The notes beneath the pieces are model-generated. The model did no database searches. It was not told the DNA's origin and worked only from the letters and a program-made list of their open reading frames with translations. 64,000 nt of DNA from an uncultured Psychroserpens sp. (GTDB taxonomy: Bacteria > Bacteroidota > Bacteroidia > Flavobacteriales > Flavobacteriaceae): NCBI RefSeq assembly GCF_947501425.1, contig NZ_CANMVN010000002.1, forward strand, positions 248,001 through 312,000. The letters are read 5' to 3'. Positions 17,194 to 23,664 of this stretch are shown in pieces. Every line of letters begins with the position of its first letter. The first letter of the stretch is position 1. The translations under genes were made by a program, and so were the position numbers.

Positions 17194-18267
17194 ATGAAAA
17201 CAACTACTAAAATACTTTTATTATCTATACTGTCTTATACATTGCTATTTACATCATGTAGAAAAGAAGAGATTGAATTTATAGAAACGCCTCCTGAAGA
17301 AGTCATACAGCCTAATTCTAATGTTTCTAATTTGATACAAAGAACTGCTTCAAATGATGGCTCTAAAGATAATATATTAGATTTCGCCAATTGTTTTAAC
17401 ATCAAACTACCAGTAAATGTAACCGCAAATTCTGTGAATTTAGAGCTTATTACCGAAGCAGATTACTATATGGTTGAATCTATATTTGATGAAAACATCG
17501 ATGATACAGACGCTTTGGATATCACATTTCCTATCACAGTTATTGGAACTGACTATTCGGAAACTACAGTAAACTCAATATCCGAATTGAATACTCTTGC
17601 CAATACTTGTAATGGTGAAAATGTAACTGACAATGACATTGAATGTATTGATTTTGTGTATCCATTTTCGGCTTCAAAATTTAACACCAATAATGAGGTG
17701 ATATTGACGGAAACCTTCTCAAATGACAATGAATTGTACAGTTTTGTTGAAACTATTTCAGCAAATGACATCACAACTATAAATTTTCCTATTTCAGTAA
17801 GGCTTTCAGACAATTCTCAAATAGAAATCTCCACCTTAACTGAACTTGAATCTACCATAACTGACCAACAAGATACATGTGATGAAGATGATGACTTTGA
17901 CTATAACGATGACGATTGTGACAACTGTACTCAAGAACAGTTAATAGATGTGCTTACAGGATGTCAGGATTGGTTTACTGATAAAGTGAGACAAGATAAC
18001 ATCAACTATAATGATGTCTATGATGGTTATGATTTTAATTTTTCTGAAGATGGCACAGTAAATGTCTTTTGGAATATGACATCAGCAAACGGAACTTGGT
18101 CAACGGCTGGGACTGGAAATAACATCACCTTACTCATAAACATCCCTGCACTTCCATTTTGTAATAACAATTGGGAATTGCAAGAGATTTATGATAGTGA
18201 TCTATCAAAAATCGATCTTAGAATTAACGATGAAGATCGATTGCGATATAGAAATCCCTGTAATTAG
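17194..18267 (+). CDS. Lipoprotein with two tandem cysteine-bounded modules
   Basis: I do not recognise a family with certainty. The 357-residue protein has a lipoprotein signal (Cys22, FTSC). Two related modules of about 75-80 residues follow, at 63-139 and 148-229. Each opens with a cysteine in a strand (C67, C151), contains FPI-V (111-115, 198-202) and ends with an SEL/TEL helix and TC (139, 229), so each is probably closed by a disulphide. An acidic linker (229-245, D/E-rich with CDNC) leads to a C-terminal domain (about 246-357) with WFTDKV, TWSTAGTGN and further cysteines. It is divergent from the FecI-like gene 107 bases away, suggesting a surface partner of that system. Confidence 0.65.
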   Translation: MKTTTKILLLSILSYTLLFTSCRKEEIEFIETPPEEVIQPNSNVSNLIQRTASNDGSKDNILDFANCFNIKLPVNVTANSVNLELITEADYYMVESIFDENIDDTDALDITFPITVIGTDYSETTVNSISELNTLANTCNGENVTDNDIECIDFVYPFSASKFNTNNEVILTETFSNDNELYSFVETISANDITTINFPISVRLSDNSQIEISTLTELESTITDQQDTCDEDDDFDYNDDDCDNCTQEQLIDVLTGCQDWFTDKVRQDNINYNDVYDGYDFNFSEDGTVNVFWNMTSANGTWSTAGTGNNITLLINIPALPFCNNNWELQEIYDSDLSKIDLRINDEDRLRYRNPCN

Positions 18268-18342
18268 CATAAAACAATATTGAAAAAGAAAAATTAAAAG
18301 GGTAGACAATTTCGTAATTAGGGATTATAAATTGTTATGGTT

Positions 18343-18377
18343 AAGCTGCTTTAGTCATTAGTCGCTAGAGCAGTTTA
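18343..18377 (+). terminator. Possible terminator
   Basis: Arms at 18346-18354 and 18365-18373 pair over nine bases with one G-U and a ten-base loop, then TTT and A-rich sequence. It lies 79 bases after the lipoprotein stop and may end that transcript. The T-tract is short, so efficiency is doubtful. Confidence 0.45.
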
Positions 18378-18403
18378 AAACCCGATCAAAAAAAACTGTA
18401 AGT

Positions 18404-18787
18404 ATGCGTAGGCGAATAATCATTCTAGTCTTTTTAATTATAGCTGTATTATTTGGATATAATTATATCTACCAGGACCATCGGGACATTGAAAGTGAAG
18501 TTACCAAATTTGAGGTTACAACTGAAGATATCGCTTCAAGTTTTTCTGATAATGTTACAGTAGCAGAAACGACATACCTAAATACAACTATTGAAGTCTC
18601 AGGAAAGGTGTCAGAATATAATAACAACTCTATTACGCTGGACGACAAAGTGTTTTGTCAATTTATAGACAACATCAAACACAACATAGAAAGCAATACT
18701 GAAATAAAAATTAAAGGACGTGTTATTGGTTATGATGACCTTTTAGAACAAGTCAAACTAGACCAATGCACAATTAAGAAACAATAA
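18404..18787 (+). CDS. Membrane-anchored OB-fold protein, tRNA_anti-like
   Basis: A 127-residue protein with one N-terminal transmembrane or uncleaved signal helix (about 5-22) and an OB-fold-like domain from about 45 onward: TIEVSGKVSEYNNNSITLDDKVFCQF, then IKIKGRVIGYDDLLEQVKLDQC. The repeated strand pattern (V-SGKV, IKGRVIG) matches the tRNA_anti-like Pfam group found in Bacteroidota envelope proteins. Two cysteines (in VFCQF and DQCTI) could form a disulphide. It lies 26 bases before a T9SS cargo gene and may share its transcript. The biological role of these domains is not known to me. Confidence 0.65.
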   Translation: MRRRIIILVFLIIAVLFGYNYIYQDHRDIESEVTKFEVTTEDIASSFSDNVTVAETTYLNTTIEVSGKVSEYNNNSITLDDKVFCQFIDNIKHNIESNTEIKIKGRVIGYDDLLEQVKLDQCTIKKQ

Positions 18788-18813
18788 ATTACTAACACCA
18801 AAAATTATACACT

Positions 18814-19581
18814 ATGCAAACAAATTACATTATTAAAAGCCTTTTTACATTTCTATTTGCCGTCGTCTTAAGTCAGCAAACTCAGGCACAAATTAAAATC
18901 TCGGTAGTTGATCCTGCTGCAGATACAATAACCATCAAGAACTTTGGAGGTTCAACTGTAAACATCGGCTCATATAGACTATGTACACTATTTTCATACC
19001 GAACTTTATCAAGTCAAACCACAGTTGTAGATGGATCGTTAAATCTTGCTCCAAATGCTGAAGTCACAGTATTTGCTGCTAATTATTTAAGCTTTAGTGC
19101 TTCTGCGGCAGATCTCGGACTCTATTTACCTACAGGTAATTTTGCATCAGCAAGTGCCATGGTGGATTTTGTTCAATGGGGAAATGGTGGTCTCGGACGT
19201 GAAAGTGTTGCAGTTTCCAAAGGCATTTGGACTGCTGGAACATTTGTAAATATTGCGCCACCATACGAATTTACAGGAGGTGCTTCAGATTTTGGAGTAA
19301 ATTTCTGGAACACGCTTTTAAGTGTTGATGACCTAGAAGCATCTTCAAGTTTTAGCCTATATCCTAATCCGACAAATTCTGTATTACATATAGAACTAAC
19401 AAACAGCGCCTCTGGTTTGCAATATGAAGTTTTTGATATTCTTGGAAAACAGATCATTTCAAAATCATTAGATACTAATAGTCCTTCTCAAATTGATGTA
19501 TCTGATTGGAACAGTGGCCTATATCTCATCAGGATATCAAACGGAGATAAAGCAGAAACCAAACGCTTTATAAAACAGTAA
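18814..19581 (+). CDS. T9SS-secreted protein with lamin-tail-like domain
   Basis: A 255-residue secreted protein. Residues 1-25 are a signal peptide (to TQAQ). About 26-165 form a beta-sandwich resembling lamin-tail domains (ITIKNFGGSTVNIGSYRLC, LGLYLPTG, MVDFVQWGN). The type A T9SS sorting domain runs from about 178 (YPNPTNSVLHIEL) to the end KRFIKQ, directing export across the outer membrane and attachment to the surface. A close paralogue lies in opposite orientation at 21751-22521; GRESVAV, KGIWTAGTFVN and PYEFTGG are shared almost letter for letter. It lacks any catalytic motif, so adhesion or binding is the best guess. Confidence 0.82.
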   Translation: MQTNYIIKSLFTFLFAVVLSQQTQAQIKISVVDPAADTITIKNFGGSTVNIGSYRLCTLFSYRTLSSQTTVVDGSLNLAPNAEVTVFAANYLSFSASAADLGLYLPTGNFASASAMVDFVQWGNGGLGRESVAVSKGIWTAGTFVNIAPPYEFTGGASDFGVNFWNTLLSVDDLEASSSFSLYPNPTNSVLHIELTNSASGLQYEVFDILGKQIISKSLDTNSPSQIDVSDWNSGLYLIRISNGDKAETKRFIKQ

Positions 19582-19590
19582 ATTAAAATC

Positions 19591-19623
19591 AAAGCCAAAT
19601 GCTATTTGGTATTTGGCTTTTAA
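19591..19623 (+). terminator. Intrinsic terminator
   Basis: A perfect ten-base stem (19591-19600 with 19611-19620) with a ten-base loop follows the T9SS gene by nine bases. The T-tract is only moderate (CTTTT then AAA). Confidence 0.75.
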
Positions 19624-19635
19624 ATATGTTTCAAA

Positions 19636-19752
19636 ATGAAAAGAAAAATTCATTTCTCTTTAGAAATGCAACTGACATACATGGATTTGATCCTTTGTCC
19701 AATAGACAAAGACGGTCAACCCAATTTAGGAAATTCTCAAGTCTCTGAATGA
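19636..19752 (+). CDS. Possible 38-residue ORF in a gene-poor gap
   Basis: The 338-base gap between the terminator-ended T9SS gene and the DUF5777 gene contains one plausible short frame starting ATGAAAAG and encoding MKRKIHFSLEMQLTYMDLIL and 18 further residues to TGA. It has no signal peptide and no recognised motif. It follows a terminator by 13 bases and has no TAnnTTTG box. Coding status is uncertain. The remaining 167 bases before 19920 show no hairpin or promoter that I can support. Confidence 0.2.
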   Translation: MKRKIHFSLEMQLTYMDLILCPIDKDGQPNLGNSQVSE

Positions 19753-19919
19753 TGTGCAAATTTTACTATAGCTAACATTTTACAAAACAAAAGAATTCTA
19801 ATTATTAGCAAAAACACTATGTAACCCCTCAGTAATTCAAGACTTCTAGCTACTGAAATACGCTGTGAAAAACGAATTTCCAAAAGCATAAACAACCATT
19901 AAAATCTAATTTATTATCT

Positions 19920-20768
19920 ATGAAATATCTATTCATACTGCTATTCCTTGTGCCAATTTTAAGTGTTGCACAAGATGATTTACTTAGTGAAATTGACACT
20001 GAAACAACTGATAATCAATTTGCAACAGCAGCATTTAAAGGGTTGAAAATTGTGAATTTTGAATCGACAAAGCTTGTTGCAAAAAAAGAGTTAACCTTCA
20101 TTGTATCACATCGTTTTGGAAGTATTGAAAACGGATTTGATAGTTTCTTCGGATTAGATGATGCAGTTACAAGACTAAACTTTGTTTACGGAATTACAGA
20201 CGGCTTAAATGTTGGAGTATCTAGGAGTTCATTTCAGAAGACCTATGAAGCGTCAATCAAATACAGACTAGTAAGACAACAAGACAATGGGTTTCCATTT
20301 ACTATTGTTGGATTCAATTCAATACTGGTCAACTCCGCTCTGGAAAAAGAGAACTTACCAAAATTAGAGTTTACAGATCGATTAGGATACACAACTCAGC
20401 TTCTAATTTCTCGAAAGGTCAATACCAATCTGTCATTAGAATTAGCTCCAACATATTTCCATGACAACTTTGTCCAACAGGATAATCAAGACAACTCTCA
20501 ATTTGCCCTCGGAATGGGAGCACGCTATAAACTAACAAAACGATGGTCTATTAATGCTGATTATGGGTGGCATCTCAATAGAGCAAGTAATTCGCCATTT
20601 AAAAATCCGTTGTCAATAGGTTTTGATCTGGAAACTGGAGGTCATGTATTTCAAATGCACTTCTCGAATGCTCAAGCCATGAATACTAATGGGTTTTTAG
20701 GACAAGCTACTGGAGATTGGAGTGATGGAAATATCTACTTTGGGTTTAATTTAAGTCGTGTATTTTAA
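19920..20768 (+). CDS. DUF5777 family beta-barrel protein
   Basis: A 282-residue protein with a cleaved signal peptide (1-17, to SVAQ) and then alternating amphipathic strands ending in FGFNLSRVF, with the C-terminal phenylalanine of outer-membrane barrels. It fits DUF5777, a Bacteroidota family of unknown function repeatedly found beside c-type cytochrome and YceI genes, as here. Landmarks are FKGLKIVNFESTKL and LTFIVSHRFGSIENGFDSFFGLDD. It is first in a three-gene operon, 11 bases before the cytochrome. I infer an outer-membrane component of a redox or lipid-carrier system; no substrate can be read. Confidence 0.8.
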   Translation: MKYLFILLFLVPILSVAQDDLLSEIDTETTDNQFATAAFKGLKIVNFESTKLVAKKELTFIVSHRFGSIENGFDSFFGLDDAVTRLNFVYGITDGLNVGVSRSSFQKTYEASIKYRLVRQQDNGFPFTIVGFNSILVNSALEKENLPKLEFTDRLGYTTQLLISRKVNTNLSLELAPTYFHDNFVQQDNQDNSQFALGMGARYKLTKRWSINADYGWHLNRASNSPFKNPLSIGFDLETGGHVFQMHFSNAQAMNTNGFLGQATGDWSDGNIYFGFNLSRVF

Positions 20769-20779
20769 AATAAAATCAT

Positions 20780-21145
20780 ATGAAAACGATAAACAAACTT
20801 TGTATTCTAATTGCAGTCGTATTTATATACAGCTGTACTAACAACAGTGTAGATGACCTTATAGATGCTACACCCATACCAACAATAGTAACTTACAATG
20901 ACAATGTAAAATCAATTATAGACAATAACTGTATCTCATGTCATAGTGATCCTCCTGTCAATGGCGCACCTATTTCTTTAGTCACTTTTGAACAGGTAAG
21001 AAATGCGGTAGAAAATAATGGTTTAATTTCCCGTATTTCGAGCAATGACCAGGGGTTTTTAATGCCATTTGGCGGACCAAGATTACCGCAAAACTTGATA
21101 GATATTATTACACAATGGGAAACTGACGGTTTACCTGAAGACTAA
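20780..21145 (+). CDS. Small c-type cytochrome-like lipoprotein
   Basis: A 121-residue lipoprotein (Cys19, YSC) with a single haem-attachment motif CISCH at residues 51-55, so one covalent haem c is expected. A methionine in GFLMPFGG near residue 87 could be the distal ligand. Spacing is that of small cytochrome c domains in Bacteroidota where the haem motif sits near the N-terminus after NVKSIIDNN. It lies between the DUF5777 barrel and a YceI protein in one operon with gaps of 11 and 20 bases, suggesting an electron-transfer unit in the periplasm. No oxidase or dehydrogenase is adjacent, so its partner is unknown. Confidence 0.82.
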   Translation: MKTINKLCILIAVVFIYSCTNNSVDDLIDATPIPTIVTYNDNVKSIIDNNCISCHSDPPVNGAPISLVTFEQVRNAVENNGLISRISSNDQGFLMPFGGPRLPQNLIDIITQWETDGLPED

Positions 21146-21165
21146 TTAGTTAAAATACAAATACC

Positions 21166-21702
21166 ATGAAAAAGATACTTTACATACTATTTTTCGCCTG
21201 TATTAGTGGTACAGCTCAAAATAAATTCATTACCAAAACTGGTCAGATTAATTTTGAAGCCTCGGTTCCTTCTTTTGAAGAAGTTGCTGCAAAAAATAAT
21301 TCAGTAACAGCCATTATTAATACTGAAAATGGCGAATTTGCAGCCTTAGCACTTGTTAAGGGGTTTCGTTTTAAAAATGCATTGATGGAAGAGCATTTCA
21401 ACGAAAACTATGCTGAATCTGATCAATATCCAAAAGCGACGTTTAAAGGAACCATTAATGAGTTAGATCTGAACACATCTGAGGCTGAATATACTATAAA
21501 TGGTGAACTCACATTTCACGGACAGAAAAAAATCATGAATGATGTTAAGGTAAAAATCAATGTAAATGGAAACCTGATAACAATGTCGGGACAGTTTACT
21601 GTAAAAGCATCAGGTTTTGATATAGACATTCCCAAAATTGTAAGTAATAAGATAGCTGATAAAATTGACGTAAGCTTTCTATTTGAGCTTAGTAAAAAAT
21701 AA
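21166..21702 (+). CDS. YceI family periplasmic lipid-binding protein
   Basis: YceI proteins have a lipocalin-like barrel that in structures holds polyisoprenoids or other long lipids. Here 178 residues begin with a signal peptide (1-17, to GTAQ) and contain the family features GQINFEASVPSFEEVAAKN, a YPKATFKG segment near residue 90 and FTVKASGFDIDIPK near the end. It is last in the DUF5777-cytochrome-YceI operon. The pairing of a haem protein with a quinone- or isoprenoid-binding candidate suggests electron carriage in the periplasm, which is inference. Confidence 0.88.
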   Translation: MKKILYILFFACISGTAQNKFITKTGQINFEASVPSFEEVAAKNNSVTAIINTENGEFAALALVKGFRFKNALMEEHFNENYAESDQYPKATFKGTINELDLNTSEAEYTINGELTFHGQKKIMNDVKVKINVNGNLITMSGQFTVKASGFDIDIPKIVSNKIADKIDVSFLFELSKK

Positions 21703-21750
21703 ACCACTCATTGAGATTGGTTAAGACAGTATTAGTTTAGGATTGGATAT

Positions 21751-22521
21751 TTATTGTTTTATAAAGCGTTTGGTTTGTGTAATATCGTCACTCGAAACAC
21801 GAACTACATAAATACCTGTATTCCATTTACTCACATCTATAGATATAGAGTGTACATTACTCAACTCTCTTTCTAAAACTCGTTTTCCTAAAAGATCAAA
21901 CACTTTTAGGGTTGCATTTTCAATAGAATTAGGTATAGTAATATTAAGGTTTAAAGACGCTGGATTAGGTGATATTTCAAATTTAGTAATATCGTCCACT
22001 TCACCTACATTCAAAAGTGTATCCCAGAAGGCAACACCAGAATCAGAGACTCCTCCAGTAAACTCATATGGTGCCGACACATTAACAAATGTTCCAGCAG
22101 TCCATATGCCTTTGGTTACAGCGACACTTTCCCGACCATTAGGTGAACTTCCCCATTGCACAAAATCAATCATGTTTGCAGCCAAACCAAAACTACCTGT
22201 AGGCAAATAGAGTCCTAAATCTGAAGCGGAATCATTTAATACACTCCCACCAGAGAGTGCCACAGTGACAACTACTTCAGCATCAGCAGCCAGATTTAAT
22301 GATCCTTCTTGGACAGTCATGCTTCCTAGAGAACCATATTTGAACAATGCACATAATCTGTATGAGGATATATCTATGGTTGTTGACCCAAAGTTTTTAA
22401 TGGTTGCTGTTTCCTGCGCAGGATCAACCTCAACTATTCTTAATTGAGCATTAGCATCCTGAATATTTAATCCGAAACAAACTATTAAAAAAAGAAAATA
22501 TAACGCGTATTTTTTTATCAT
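21751..22521 (-). CDS. T9SS-secreted protein with lamin-tail-like domain (paralogue)
   Basis: A 256-residue paralogue of the protein at 18814-19581, in opposite orientation. It has a signal peptide (to NAQ, about 1-26), a lamin-tail-like domain (TIKNFGSTTIDISSYRLC, LGLYLPTG, MIDFVQWGSS) and a T9SS type A sorting domain from ISPNPASLNLNIT to KRFIKQ. The most divergent part is the loop at about residues 82-95. It flanks the DUF5777 operon on the right as its paralogue flanks it on the left. A probable surface protein without enzymatic motifs. Confidence 0.82.
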   Translation of the reverse strand: MIKKYALYFLFLIVCFGLNIQDANAQLRIVEVDPAQETATIKNFGSTTIDISSYRLCALFKYGSLGSMTVQEGSLNLAADAEVVVTVALSGGSVLNDSASDLGLYLPTGSFGLAANMIDFVQWGSSPNGRESVAVTKGIWTAGTFVNVSAPYEFTGGVSDSGVAFWDTLLNVGEVDDITKFEISPNPASLNLNITIPNSIENATLKVFDLLGKRVLERELSNVHSISIDVSKWNTGIYVVRVSSDDITQTKRFIKQ

Positions 22522-22596
22522 AAACCCTTGATTTATAGATTTAGTTATCTACAAGTTAATGATTTTTTTTAATGGATTGAGAAAATTAACACAAAT

Positions 22597-22627
22597 AAAA
22601 ACCCATCAATTGAATTTGATGGGTTTT
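22597..22627 (-). terminator. Intrinsic terminator
   Basis: A 12-base stem (22598-22609 with 22616-22627) with a six-base loop follows the stop of the T9SS gene at 22651 on the minus strand and is followed by TTTATTTG. Confidence 0.82.
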
Positions 22628-22650
22628 AGATATGATATATTTTGTGGTAT

Positions 22651-23526
22651 TTATTGCTTCACAAAACGCTTAGTAATGGTTTGATTATCTGTAGACAGTC
22701 TCACTAGATATACTCCTGAGTTCCATTGAGACACATCAATTGAAGACGTCATAGCACTCAATGTTTTAGAATACACTTTCTTCCCTAGCACATTGTAAAC
22801 TACAATATTAGCATTGTTCAAAGAGTTAACTAATTTAATATTTAATTTCGATGTAGCTGGATTTGGAGAAATCTCAAAGCTATCTTCAACTTCTAAATCA
22901 TTAACATCTAAAGTTGTTGAAGCTGTAATATTATCTAAGTCTATAGTTGCAGTAAATACGTCTGGATTAGCCCATGTAGGAGACTGAGCACTCATAATTC
23001 TCATAGTATTTACATTAGCTAAAACTTGATCGATGGTAGTTGGACCACCAGAAACCGAAGTGAAATCTGAAGTTGAAATTGGAATCGTAACAGAATTCCA
23101 TCCGGTACCAGCTCTAACTTCTACAGCATTTGTTGTACAAAACCTTTTTCCGTTAGGACCTTGAAATGCTACTCTAACCTGAAGATCTTCATCAGAAGCT
23201 CTAACATCCATTTTAATAGCTACAATACCTTGAGCTGTATAATTTGAACTATTTGCCCATTGAGAGGCACCAGCACTAAAAATAATCATTTTACTTCCTG
23301 CGCCACTAGCAGAAGGTTGCGATGTATATGTCAAGTAATTATCATCAACACCAGCAGGTCCACCAGATGCAACATTGGCAGGAGGAGATACAGCCTGAGA
23401 AGGACTACCAATTGCCCAACTTTGAGTTGTTCCATCTTCAAAATCATCAACTTGACCGGCTACAACTTGCGATAACGCAATTGCTGATATTAAGAATAAT
23501 GATAAAAAAAGTAGTTTTGTTTTCAT
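22651..23526 (-). CDS. T9SS-secreted jelly-roll (carbohydrate-binding-like) protein
   Basis: A 291-residue secreted protein. After the signal peptide (about 1-23) a domain of roughly 180 residues has the features of galactose-binding-like jelly rolls: DDFEDGTTQSWAIG at the start, GIVAIKMDVRASDEDLQVRVAF, GWNSVTIPIS and TATIDLDNI at the end. This pattern is usual in carbohydrate-binding modules of Bacteroidota. The T9SS sorting domain starts at ISPNPATSKLNIKL (about 222) and ends KRFVKQ. No catalytic domain is present, so it may be a free-standing glycan binder. It has its own terminator. Confidence 0.8.
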   Translation of the reverse strand: MKTKLLFLSLFLISAIALSQVVAGQVDDFEDGTTQSWAIGSPSQAVSPPANVASGGPAGVDDNYLTYTSQPSASGAGSKMIIFSAGASQWANSSNYTAQGIVAIKMDVRASDEDLQVRVAFQGPNGKRFCTTNAVEVRAGTGWNSVTIPISTSDFTSVSGGPTTIDQVLANVNTMRIMSAQSPTWANPDVFTATIDLDNITASTTLDVNDLEVEDSFEISPNPATSKLNIKLVNSLNNANIVVYNVLGKKVYSKTLSAMTSSIDVSQWNSGVYLVRLSTDNQTITKRFVKQ

Positions 23527-23664
23527 AGTCTATATTTTCTGTTTAGAATCTATTCATAGTTGTTTATCTAACAAAAATGATTCCAGTTTAACAGTTTTTT
23601 CAAATTTTAAGCTAAAATAGTGATTTCAATACAACTAAAAGGTGTAGTTTATCGAAAAAAACTA

